44,405 nt of DNA, from contig JBBQWB010000014.1 of NCBI GenBank assembly GCA_038210985.1, forward strand, positions 1 through 44,405, given 5' to 3'. Origin of the DNA: JAQUGA01 sp038210985 (GTDB lineage Bacteria > Bacteroidota > Bacteroidia > Bacteroidales > WCHB1-69). Positions 16,920 to 25,173 of this stretch are shown here, piece after piece (position 1 is the stretch's first letter; each line of letters begins with the position of its first letter). Both the position numbers and the translations under genes were made by a program. The notes below the pieces were generated by a model. That model was not told where the DNA came from. It saw only the letters and a list, made by a program, of their open reading frames with translations, and ran no database searches.

Positions 16920-18452
16920 TTAATCCGAAATAGTTTCGGGTAATTCAGGTTTTATTTTTGCACCGTCGTATTTCATTTCAACGCCTTTACGATAAGTAAT
17001 GGTTAAATATAAAATTCCATTTTCATCGTATTTTTGCCATAATCCATGTTTGCGACCTAAAATAAATATTCCCGATTCCTTTAGTTTTCCATTGGGCCAA
17101 AACGACTTATAATTTCCATCGGGATTATCATCATGAAAAATTACTTCATACGCTTTATTGCCATTATCGTAAGTTCCCTTCCATTCGCCATCTCGTAAGC
17201 CTTCTTTAAATGATCCCTGTTCTATAAAATCGCCATAATGAGTTATCCATTTTCCTTCTTCTTTATCGTCATAAAATTCGCCTTTACTAATAATATTTCC
17301 ACTTTCATCGTATTCGGCATAACTACCTTCTAATTTTCCATTCATATAATTTTCATCTCTAAGTGTTTTACCATTTTCGTATAACCACAGCCATTGTCCA
17401 ATTTTTTGACCTTTAATATTATATGAACCGGTCATTTCTAATTTTCCATTAGGAAAATAATATTTCCAATCGTTAATTGTTTTTGAATCTAAATAAGTTC
17501 CCTCAGCTTTTATTTTTCCTTGAGAATATAATTCTTGCCAAGGTCCCTGTTTTTTTCCATTTTCATCAATTATCCCTATTCCTATTAGTTCCCCTTCATT
17601 AAATAAATAAGATTGAACTACTTTTCCTTCATCCGAATATTCACGCCGGATTCCATGAGGTTTATTGTTTAAATACGTTTGAATAACTTTTTGTTTACCA
17701 TCTTTATAATAATCCACACGAGTTTCTAAAATTCTTGTTTCTTCAGCTCCTTCAACAATATTTCCATTTATATACTTTTCTAATTTTTCTAAACTTCCTT
17801 CTTTATCGAAATATTTAAAAAATCCATCTTTTTTGCCATTCAAATAAAAACCTTCTTCTTTTAATATATCATTTTCGTAAAATATTTTCCAAGTTCCTTG
17901 TTTTAATCCGCTTTTATCTTTTCTATTTATAAATTCACGATTTAAAATATAACCAATTTTATATGTAATTAAAGCTATAATAACTCCTTCGTTATCAAAC
18001 TCTTTTGCAATACCTTCTTCTACTCCATTTGCAAAAGGAATCTGCTTAACTATTTTTCCGTTTTTATTAAAATGATATTCAAATTCTTCTTTTAAATCAT
18101 TTTTGTAGTTTTCAACAATTATGACATCTTTTTCAAATGTGGTTTTTAATCCTTCTTTTTTGCCATTTTTATAATTAATTGTCATATATAGTTTACCATC
18201 AGGCAAATAAAAACTCCACGTACTATCAAGCAAAGAGTTTTTTCGGTTTCCTTCAGATACTAATATTCCTTTTTCATTATAATTTTTCCAATATCCATCG
18301 GGTTCACCTTTTACCATATTGCCTTCACTAGATTTTACTCCATTGGTATGATAAAAAATATTATATCCATTTGGATTAGTCTTTTGTGAAAATGTACAAT
18401 TGAATATTAAAAAATTAAATCCAATTATTAAAAGTAAATTCTTCATAATCAA
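16920..18452 (-). CDS. Secreted MORN/YwqK-repeat protein
   Basis: 510 residues. A signal peptide (about 1-23, TFSQ) is followed almost entirely by MORN-like repeats of about 23 residues with the pattern G-x-W-x-x-Y-x-x-x-G-x-x-x-x-E-x-x-Y-x-x-G-K-x-x-G. At least fifteen can be picked out, for example DGYWKNYNEKGILVSEGNRK and GKWITHYGDFIEQGSFKEG. In databases these are called YwqK-like MORN variants; a toxin-antitoxin role has been attributed to some, but nothing nearby supports that. Exported, probably envelope-associated, function unknown. The gene starts 35 bp after the nadA stop on the same strand and may be cotranscribed. Confidence 0.8.
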   Translation of the reverse strand: MIMKNLLLIIGFNFLIFNCTFSQKTNPNGYNIFYHTNGVKSSEGNMVKGEPDGYWKNYNEKGILVSEGNRKNSLLDSTWSFYLPDGKLYMTINYKNGKKEGLKTTFEKDVIIVENYKNDLKEEFEYHFNKNGKIVKQIPFANGVEEGIAKEFDNEGVIIALITYKIGYILNREFINRKDKSGLKQGTWKIFYENDILKEEGFYLNGKKDGFFKYFDKEGSLEKLEKYINGNIVEGAEETRILETRVDYYKDGKQKVIQTYLNNKPHGIRREYSDEGKVVQSYLFNEGELIGIGIIDENGKKQGPWQELYSQGKIKAEGTYLDSKTINDWKYYFPNGKLEMTGSYNIKGQKIGQWLWLYENGKTLRDENYMNGKLEGSYAEYDESGNIISKGEFYDDKEEGKWITHYGDFIEQGSFKEGLRDGEWKGTYDNGNKAYEVIFHDDNPDGNYKSFWPNGKLKESGIFILGRKHGLWQKYDENGILYLTITYRKGVEMKYDGAKIKPELPETISD

Positions 18453-18487
18453 TTATATATATTAATAATAAAACCCTTAAACTAATA

Positions 18488-19417
18488 TTACTTTTTCAAA
18501 TTTAACATTCTTAGTAATGGTAGTTTTGCTCTTTCAATTAGTTCATACTCTAAAGTTAGTTCATTTGTTTCATTTTTTAAACAATTCCTTAATTTTTCTA
18601 GAGTATTTAATTTCATATAAGGACAATTATTACAATCGCAATTCCTTTCGGAAGGTAAAACTATAAATTCCTTTTGTGGTGACATTTTTTTCATTTGATA
18701 TATAATTCCAGTTTCCGTAGCAACTATATATTTTTTATTTGAATCCTTCATTGTAAAATCTAACATAGCTTTTGTAGAACCGATAAAATCAGCCAGTTGA
18801 AGAATAATATCTTTACATTCGGGATGAGCAATAATTTTTGCATCAGGATTTATTTTCTTGAGTTCTATTAAATTTTCTACTTTTAATTGATTGTGCACGT
18901 GACAAGATCCATCCCACAAAATCATATTTCGACCAGTAATACTATTAATGTAGCCTCCTAAATTTTTATCCGGTGCAAATATTATTTTTTCTTCTTTTTC
19001 AAACGATTCTACAATATCAACTGCATTGCTCGAAGTACATATTATAGTGGACATTGCTTTAACTTCGGCCGAACAATTTATATATGAAATAACTTTATAA
19101 TTGGGATAATTTTTCAAAAAATCTTCAAACTTTTCGGCAGGACACGAATCGGCAAGTGAACACCCAGATTCAATATCAGGCACTAAAACTTTTTTGTTAG
19201 GGTTTAATATTTTTGCTGTTTCGGCCATAAAATTTACGCCCGCAAAAATAATTATATTTGCATTGGTGTTTTGAGCGAAGTGAGCTAATGCTAAGCTATC
19301 TCCCACAAAATCAGATATTTCTTGAATTTCTGGTAAAGTATAATAGTGAGATAATATTATTGCATTTTTATCTCTTTTCAACAATTCAATTTCTTTATAT
19401 AATATATTAATTTTCAT
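18488..19417 (-). CDS. nadA: Quinolinate synthase NadA
   Basis: 309 residues, the usual length for the shorter NadA form. It condenses iminoaspartate with dihydroxyacetone phosphate to quinolinate in NAD synthesis and needs a 4Fe-4S cluster. The N-terminal AIILSHYYTLPEIQEISDF is the substrate-binding signature. The three cluster cysteines are seen in ICTSSNA, GSCHVHNQ and CNNCPYM, with ESGCSLADSCP and HPECK as further family blocks. NadB and NadC are not in the window. It is the last minus-strand gene before the AT-rich divergent gap. Confidence 0.96.
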   Translation of the reverse strand: MKINILYKEIELLKRDKNAIILSHYYTLPEIQEISDFVGDSLALAHFAQNTNANIIIFAGVNFMAETAKILNPNKKVLVPDIESGCSLADSCPAEKFEDFLKNYPNYKVISYINCSAEVKAMSTIICTSSNAVDIVESFEKEEKIIFAPDKNLGGYINSITGRNMILWDGSCHVHNQLKVENLIELKKINPDAKIIAHPECKDIILQLADFIGSTKAMLDFTMKDSNKKYIVATETGIIYQMKKMSPQKEFIVLPSERNCDCNNCPYMKLNTLEKLRNCLKNETNELTLEYELIERAKLPLLRMLNLKK

Positions 19418-19789
19418 TTTAAAAAATTATTAATAATAATGATAGGCTGTTAATACGTGAATAAAATTACTAAAATTAATTTGTATTTTAAATAAATTAT
19501 CTCTTTTCAACAAACTTTGAACAATGTTTATAATTGCAACATACTCTAAAACATAAATTTATCTAATTAATTCAACATTTGTTCATAAGCAGTTTTTATA
19601 CTACAATTTGATAACTTTGTTTCAAATTTAGGTTGGATATTTTGTTTACAAGTAGTCCTTTATCAACAATAAAAGTACAAAAAATATAAAAGAGTAGTTT
19701 TATTAAATGTTATCATTACTTATCGACACATTATTGACAACATATTAACCAAAATTGACGATAAAAAACTACTTTTGTAGAAAAAAAAT
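19418..19789. other. AT-rich divergent gap with DnaA-box-like cluster, candidate oriC
   Basis: 372 bp without a gene between divergent nadA and rpiB. Five 9-mers differ from TTATNCACA only at position 6: TTATAAACA (minus, 19525-19533), TTATGAACA (minus, 19580-19588), TTATCAACA (plus, 19660-19668), TTATCGACA (plus, 19720-19728) and TTATTGACA (plus, 19731-19739). The gap is very AT-rich. Genes on the left are mostly minus and those on the right all plus for 11 kb, as expected around a bidirectional origin. parS sites lie on both sides. No gene, tRNA or terminator was seen in it. Confidence 0.35.
19770..19777 (+). promoter_or_regulatory. -7 element for the rpiB gene cluster
   Basis: TACTTTTG matches TAnnTTTG, 12 bases before the rpiB ATG. 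The short distance implies a very short leader. A TTG lies 12 bases upstream, which is closer than usual. Confidence 0.4.
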
Positions 19790-20221
19790 ATGAATGTAAA
19801 AATTGGTTGTGATCATGCTGGTTTTACCATCAAGGAATATTTGAAAAATTACTTGAAAAATAAAAATATACCATTAGAAGATTTTGGTACTTTTTCTTAC
19901 GAAAGTGTTGATTACCCTGATTTTTCTCATAAAGTTGCTCAATCGGTGAGTGAAAACAATAGTAATTTAGGTATATTAATATGTGGTTCGGGAAATGGCA
20001 TTTGTATGACAGCAAATAAACATAAAAATATTAGAGCTGCATTGTGTTGGAACGATGAAATTGCAAAAATGGCTCGTGCCCATAACAATGCTAATATTCT
20101 TTGTTTACCAGGAAGATACTTAAACATAATGGAAACCGAAAAAATTGTAGATGTTTTTTTGAATACAAAGTTTGAAGGTGGAAGACACGAAAATCGTATT
20201 AAAAAAATAGAAAATGAATAG
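19790..20221 (+). CDS. rpiB: Ribose 5-phosphate isomerase B
   Basis: 143 residues, standard RpiB/LacAB length. It interconverts ribose 5-phosphate and ribulose 5-phosphate in the pentose phosphate pathway. Visible features: phosphate/substrate loop CDHAG (Cys7-Asp8-His9), catalytic Cys65 in ICGSGNGICMTANK, and ARAHNNANILCLPGR with the His-Asn site near residue 100. The YPDF block is at 42-45. It overlaps the next gene by 8 bp, so the two are translationally coupled, and it leads the plus-strand run on the right of the candidate origin. Confidence 0.95.
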   Translation: MNVKIGCDHAGFTIKEYLKNYLKNKNIPLEDFGTFSYESVDYPDFSHKVAQSVSENNSNLGILICGSGNGICMTANKHKNIRAALCWNDEIAKMARAHNNANILCLPGRYLNIMETEKIVDVFLNTKFEGGRHENRIKKIENE

Positions 20222-20933
20222 TATTTTATTAACTTCTAAAAAGAAGATTATTAATAATCTAGACGAAATTTTACTCGACTTAGATAAAAATGTTCGTAAT
20301 AGCGGTCATCATTTGCAATGGTTAAATCATAATGTACCAAATAATTCATTGAAAATCAAAGAAAAACGTATTTTTTATATAATTGAAGGAAATTTAATTT
20401 TATATTTTAACGATACCTTTGAAAATTTTGAAAAATCAATTGTTATAACACCAAAAAATATTCTAACATCTATTAACGATTATTACGAACTTTGTTTATT
20501 TAATGATTATCCTACTAATTTTCAAATAGTTAATTTGAATACTATTAAAACTAAGCTTACTTTATTTTTTTCAATAGAAGCAAAAGATTTAAAAATATTA
20601 AAAGACACTAAATTAAGAAAACTATTTTACTGCATAGATTGTTCTTTATGTAAATCAGTTTGTCCAATAAATAATATAATTCCCGATTTTTATCCTATTC
20701 AAGATATAAATCGTCAATTTGAAGAAAAAGGAAGTGTTACCGAAAAATTGTGTACAAACTGTAAGGCTTGCGAACAAATTTGTCCTGTAAATATTAAAAT
20801 GTCGGAATTTCTTTTAAATCAGAATTTTAAAAAAGAAAAAAGTATAACAGAGAGAATTTTGTTACTGGTTAATAAAAACAAAAAGTATCATATTAAAACT
20901 AATAAATACATTAATAATCGTTTAAAATTATAG
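20214..20933 (+). CDS. Two-cluster 4Fe-4S ferredoxin-like protein with unknown N-terminal domain
   Basis: 239 residues. Two complete CxxCxxCxxxCP motifs sit in the C-terminal half: Cys140, 143, 146, 150 (CIDCSLCKSVCP) and Cys180, 183, 186, 190 (CTNCKACEQICP), spaced as in HdrC/SdhB-like or LutB-like dicluster domains. The first 135 residues are not recognised; IFYIIEGNLILYFND could be a small beta-sandwich (cupin-like) strand pair, but this is a guess. No transmembrane segment. It overlaps rpiB by 8 bp and the next gene by 1 bp, so it is embedded in the cluster. Electron-transfer role inferred; partner unknown. Confidence 0.65.
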   Translation: MNSILLTSKKKIINNLDEILLDLDKNVRNSGHHLQWLNHNVPNNSLKIKEKRIFYIIEGNLILYFNDTFENFEKSIVITPKNILTSINDYYELCLFNDYPTNFQIVNLNTIKTKLTLFFSIEAKDLKILKDTKLRKLFYCIDCSLCKSVCPINNIIPDFYPIQDINRQFEEKGSVTEKLCTNCKACEQICPVNIKMSEFLLNQNFKKEKSITERILLLVNKNKKYHIKTNKYINNRLKL

Positions 20934-23900
20934 TGAAAACAAATAAAATATTAAGCGACTTTTACAAAATTGAGAAAAAAGTTCGTAAACAGCCTTTTAT
21001 TATGGACGTAATAAAAGGTTTTACTTTTTTTATCTTTATCTTTTTTGTAATAATCAACCTCGAACTTTTTCTATTTTTAGCTCCTGTTCTAAAAATAAGT
21101 TTTATTATATTTTTTTTTAGTAGCAGTTTATTTTATTTTATTGAAAGATACCGATTCTATACAAACAAAAAAATATATAATACAAACAAAAAGTCTCTTA
21201 TTAAACAGTTTAAACTGTTTGAGATTATTAAAAATACGTTTCAACTTATTGATTTAAAAAAGCAAACCTATTTTTCTGCCGAATTAATAGATATTGCAAT
21301 TATAGAAAGAAAAGATAGAGTTGAAGAGGTAATTGAAAATAATGAATTTAAAAAAGGGATTAATAAAAGTAGAAAATGGGCAATATTATTTCTGATTTTA
21401 TCTCTAAGTATATTACTAATCCCTTTTATATCAAATAAATACCAAAATGCGATAAAACGCACACTGGATGTAACTACCCAATATCAAAAACCTATTCCCT
21501 ATTCTATCATTATATTAAATGATACACTTAACTGCTATAAAAACGAAAATTTTGAGCTAAAAGTTGAATTAACAGGAGAAAATTATCCCTCCGAATTATA
21601 CATTAATATATATGGTATAAAAAGCAAGCTTAAAAAGGAAAAATCTAATTTATTTTCGTATCAATTTTCCAATGTTAAAAATACTACTCTTTTTACCATT
21701 GAGACAGAAGATTTTATTTCGAGTAATTATACATTAAAAGTAATAGATAAAGCTCGAATTCTTCATTATAAAATTGCAGCAAATTATCCAGCATACTTAA
21801 ATCGTGAAAATGAAGTTTTTGAAAATTTAAATTTGATAAGTGTACCGGTTGGAACTTTATTATCATTCGAATTTTTATCAGAAAATACCGAAAAATTTGA
21901 AGTTGAAACCGATGGAAATGTGAGCAATACAACTAAAAATAATAACGTTTATAAGTTTAAACAAATAGCAACTAAAAACCAAAAGATTTCAATTTATTCT
22001 CGAAATTCAAATTCATCTTTTGTGGATAGCTTATACTTAGATGTTCGTGCAATCGAAGATGAATTTCCCATAGTTTACCTTAATGTTATTCAAGATTCTA
22101 CCTACGAAAATGTTTTGTATTTAATTGGACAAGCTTCGGACGATCACGGAATTTCAAAAACGAATATAATACTCGATATTTTTGAAACCGATAATGATAA
22201 ACGTACTACCAAATCGATTAGCATTCCTTCCTTTTTGCAACCTACTATGTTTAATTTAAGCGAAGTTGTAAATTTACTCAACTACATGGATATACTGCCC
22301 CGCAAAATAGAGATGTATGCTGAAGTGTTTGATAATGATAGAATTAGAGGAAAGAAAAAAGGAATATCCCAAAAATATATTTTTGTTTTTAAAACAGACG
22401 AAGAGAAGAAAATTGAGTCGGAGCAAAAACAACAAAATCAAATTAATAGCATGTCTGATATTTCCGAACAATCGAACCAATTGGATAAGCAGCTTGAAGA
22501 ATTAAGAAATTTGCTTAAAACACAATTAAATAAAGATTGGAAAACCCAGAAAAAGATTGAAGATTTAAAAAAGAAGTATCAAGAATTGCAAAATAAGGTT
22601 CAAAATTTAAACAAAGAGATGAAAAATCCTTTGCAAAATGAAAATAAAACCGACAATCAAAAGCAAGTTGAGAAAAACTCACAGGAAATGCTAAAAAAAG
22701 ATATTGAATCCATAATGAATGAATTTGATAAAATGCTGAATGAAAACAAGATAGATAAAATTAGAGAACAAATTGAGCAGATTAAACAAAAAAATGAATC
22801 TTTTAAAAAAAATATGGACAAAAACCTTGAAGATGTTAAGCAAAAGGCATTTGATGATAAATTTAAGGATGTACTCGATAAATTAAACGAAATAAATGAA
22901 AAACAAGCTGAATTAAATAAACAACCAATTACCAAAGACACGAAAGATAAAATATCGGAAGAACAACAAAAACTTCAACAGAAATTTAATGAGTTCCAAA
23001 AAGAACTTCAAAAGTTAAAAGATATCAATAAAGAACTTGAACGACCTAATACTATAATAGATACTCAAAAAGACGAAGAAAAAATAAATTCTGAAATGAA
23101 GGATTCGCAAGAGAGTGTCGAAAAAAATAAATCAGCACAAGCCAAAGAAAAACAAAATAAAACAGAAAAGTCTTTGGAAGAGCTTCAAAAGAAATTAGAG
23201 GAAAATAAAGAACAAATAGAAGAAGAAAATTTAGATGAAGATATTGAGTCGGTTCGAGAATTACTAAAAAACCTTATTCGAATAAGTATTTCGCAGGAAG
23301 AGCTTATGAAGAGCATCCAGAAAATTAGAGTTTTAGATCCAAAGTTTAACGATTTGATTCGAGAACAAAAAAACTTAGAACAACAATATAAAATTATTGG
23401 CGATACCCTTTTTGCTTTAGCAAAGCGACAACCTGAAGTTAAAAGTTTTGTTTTAAAAGAATTCAGTTTAATTCAACAAAATTTAGACGGACTCACCGTT
23501 ATATTAAACGAGAATAAAATAGGAGAATCGACTAAAAGACAGCAGTTTATAATGACTTCAACAAATAACCTAGCTTTAATGTTAGCCGAGTCGCTTAAAA
23601 ACATGAAAAGCAAACAAAGTGAAAGCTCATCTTCTAAAAAGAAGAAAAAGTCGAATAATCAATGCAATAGCCAGGGAAATAGCAAAAAGAAAAAATCGCA
23701 GCCAAAATTACCAGATATTAAAAAACTGCAAGAATCATTAAATGATCAAATTAAAAAAGCTGGTCAGAAGATTGAAAAAGGGCAGGGGAGTCAAATGAGT
23801 GAAGAATTAGCTCGAATGGCTGCTCAGCAAGAAGCAATTCGGAAAATGTTGCAAGATTATTTGAACGATTTAAAACAAGAAGGTAATGGGTTAGATGGGA

Positions 23901-24226
23901 AAATAGAAAAGATTATTAAAGACATGGACTCAAACGAAAAAGATATTGTAAATAGAAACATTAATAAAAATACGGAAAATCGTTTGCAACAAATCGAAAC
24001 CAGACTTCTGGAATCGGAAAAAGCAGAAATTGAGAGAGAGAAGGAAGAAAAGCGAGAATCAAAGGAAGGAAAGGATATGATTCCGAAAAACGCAGATCTT
24101 TTAAAAACCATTGAATTATATAAAAAAAACCAACAAGAATTGTTAAAACAGAACCCTATCAAATTAAAAAACTACTATAGAGAAAAAGTTTCGAAATATT
24201 TTCTTAATTTTGAGGACAACAAATAA
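20933..24226 (+). CDS. DUF4175-type giant membrane-anchored coiled-coil protein
   Basis: 1097 residues. The start is a GTG inside the junction TAGTG, overlapping the previous stop by one base. Three hydrophobic segments (about 22-45, 48-65 and 148-168) anchor the N-terminus. A beta-rich Ig-like extracytoplasmic part (about 180-490) follows. Then comes a very long Lys/Glu/Gln-rich coiled coil (about 490-1090) including a low-complexity SSSSKKKKKSNNQCNSQGN stretch near residue 900. This matches the layout of Bacteroidota DUF4175 proteins, which are commonly found next to an RsbW-like ATPase, ybeY and mnmG, as here. Function unknown; an envelope-spanning structural role is inferred. Confidence 0.7.
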   Translation: MKTNKILSDFYKIEKKVRKQPFIMDVIKGFTFFIFIFFVIINLELFLFLAPVLKISFIIFFFSSSLFYFIERYRFYTNKKIYNTNKKSLIKQFKLFEIIKNTFQLIDLKKQTYFSAELIDIAIIERKDRVEEVIENNEFKKGINKSRKWAILFLILSLSILLIPFISNKYQNAIKRTLDVTTQYQKPIPYSIIILNDTLNCYKNENFELKVELTGENYPSELYINIYGIKSKLKKEKSNLFSYQFSNVKNTTLFTIETEDFISSNYTLKVIDKARILHYKIAANYPAYLNRENEVFENLNLISVPVGTLLSFEFLSENTEKFEVETDGNVSNTTKNNNVYKFKQIATKNQKISIYSRNSNSSFVDSLYLDVRAIEDEFPIVYLNVIQDSTYENVLYLIGQASDDHGISKTNIILDIFETDNDKRTTKSISIPSFLQPTMFNLSEVVNLLNYMDILPRKIEMYAEVFDNDRIRGKKKGISQKYIFVFKTDEEKKIESEQKQQNQINSMSDISEQSNQLDKQLEELRNLLKTQLNKDWKTQKKIEDLKKKYQELQNKVQNLNKEMKNPLQNENKTDNQKQVEKNSQEMLKKDIESIMNEFDKMLNENKIDKIREQIEQIKQKNESFKKNMDKNLEDVKQKAFDDKFKDVLDKLNEINEKQAELNKQPITKDTKDKISEEQQKLQQKFNEFQKELQKLKDINKELERPNTIIDTQKDEEKINSEMKDSQESVEKNKSAQAKEKQNKTEKSLEELQKKLEENKEQIEEENLDEDIESVRELLKNLIRISISQEELMKSIQKIRVLDPKFNDLIREQKNLEQQYKIIGDTLFALAKRQPEVKSFVLKEFSLIQQNLDGLTVILNENKIGESTKRQQFIMTSTNNLALMLAESLKNMKSKQSESSSSKKKKKSNNQCNSQGNSKKKKSQPKLPDIKKLQESLNDQIKKAGQKIEKGQGSQMSEELARMAAQQEAIRKMLQDYLNDLKQEGNGLDGKIEKIIKDMDSNEKDIVNRNINKNTENRLQQIETRLLESEKAEIEREKEEKRESKEGKDMIPKNADLLKTIELYKKNQQELLKQNPIKLKNYYREKVSKYFLNFEDNK

Positions 24227-24234
24227 AAGGCATC

Positions 24235-24711
24235 ATGAAAATCGAATTAACATCTGAATTGTCATCTTTACAAAAGATTGAGAAAATTGTTGAAAAAATA
24301 AATGATGAATATCAACTTAATGACACCTATTTTGGTTGTTTGTCAATGGCTGTTCAAGAGTCTGTTGAAAATGCTATCGTTCATGGGAATAAATTAGACA
24401 AAGAAAAAATTGTTTCTGTTGAATTTGATTTAGACTATGGTATTATTACTTGTTCTGTTTCGGATGAAGGTTCAGGATTCGATTTTTTGGAAGAAATTAA
24501 AAAACTCGAGCATAACCCAACAGGTAAAGGTTTGGAAATTATAAGTTTAACTACTGATAATGTTATTTTTTTGAATAATGGTTCAACAATTGAGATGAAA
24601 TTTGAAATGTCAAATAGCGATCAGTATAAAGTAAACGAAAAACGCCGTAGTATGATGATGGATGCAAAACTTCAAAAATCAAAACAAGCTATAAAGCGTA
24701 ATGCCGAATAA
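24235..24711 (+). CDS. RsbW-like anti-sigma factor/serine kinase ATPase domain
   Basis: 158 residues, a stand-alone GHKL ATPase. The N-box is AVQESVENAIVHGNK (about 42-56), the G1 box DEGSGFDF (about 85-92), and the G2-type loop PTGKGLEIISL follows. This is the HATPase_c_2 arrangement of RsbW/SpoIIAB-type anti-sigma kinases, which phosphorylate an STAS-domain antagonist and hold a sigma factor. No STAS protein or sigma factor is in the window. The charged C-terminal tail (SMMMDAKLQKSKQAIKRNAE) overlaps the ybeY start by 11 bp. Confidence 0.8.
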   Translation: MKIELTSELSSLQKIEKIVEKINDEYQLNDTYFGCLSMAVQESVENAIVHGNKLDKEKIVSVEFDLDYGIITCSVSDEGSGFDFLEEIKKLEHNPTGKGLEIISLTTDNVIFLNNGSTIEMKFEMSNSDQYKVNEKRRSMMMDAKLQKSKQAIKRNAE

Positions 24712-25120
24712 TATATCATTTCATTCCGAAAATATTCCGTTTCTTTTAAAAAACAAGAAGTCATACAAACAATGGTTGATTTCTATTATTTCAAACGAAC
24801 AAAAAACAATTGGAGATATTTCAATTATTTTTTGTACCGATGATTTTTTATTAGAAATAAACAAAACCTATCTTTCTCACGATTACTATACAGATGTTAT
24901 AACATTTAATTATAATGAAGATAATATTGTATCGGGCGATATTTTTATAAGTATAGATAGAGTGAAAGAAAATTCGTCACAATTTTCTGATAAATTTGAA
25001 AATGAGCTTAAGCGAGTAATGGTTCATGGTGTGTTGCATTTATTAGGATATGAAGATAAAAGTCCTAAGCAAGAGAAAGCAATGAGAAAAAGAGAAGATG
25101 AAGCCCTTAATTTGTTTTAA
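24701..25120 (+). CDS. ybeY: Endoribonuclease YbeY (rRNA maturation factor)
   Basis: 139 residues. Metal-dependent RNase that processes 16S rRNA and aids ribosome quality control. The motif is HGVLHLLGYEDK with His109 and His113; the third canonical His ligand (as in HGTLHLLGYDH of E. coli) is Asp119 here. I believe this substitution is common in Bacteroidota. DYYTDVITFNY (about 61-71) and VSGDIFIS are the other family blocks. It overlaps the upstream ATPase gene and is followed by a 53-bp gap with a parS site before mnmG. Confidence 0.93.
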   Translation: MPNNISFHSENIPFLLKNKKSYKQWLISIISNEQKTIGDISIIFCTDDFLLEINKTYLSHDYYTDVITFNYNEDNIVSGDIFISIDRVKENSSQFSDKFENELKRVMVHGVLHLLGYEDKSPKQEKAMRKREDEALNLF

Positions 25121-25149
25121 AACGGTATTAGTCAGTTTATTATTATTTT

Positions 25150-25165
25150 AGTTTCACGTGGAACA
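25150..25165 (-). other. parS site 2 (ParB-binding)
   Basis: On the minus strand TGTTCCACGTGAAACT, 15 of 16 positions of TGTTNCACGTGAAACA. It lies 8 bp upstream of the mnmG start codon, where ParB binding might also affect mnmG transcription. Confidence 0.75.
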
Positions 25166-25173
25166 GGAACATT

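Noticed and set aside
16920..18452. MORN protein as an antitoxin of a toxin-antitoxin system
   Set aside because: It is exported and 510 residues long, and no toxin gene is next to it.
18894..18904. CACGTG core as a fourth parS
   Set aside because: Flanking bases (TTGTG / ACAAG) do not fit parS and it lies inside nadA coding sequence.
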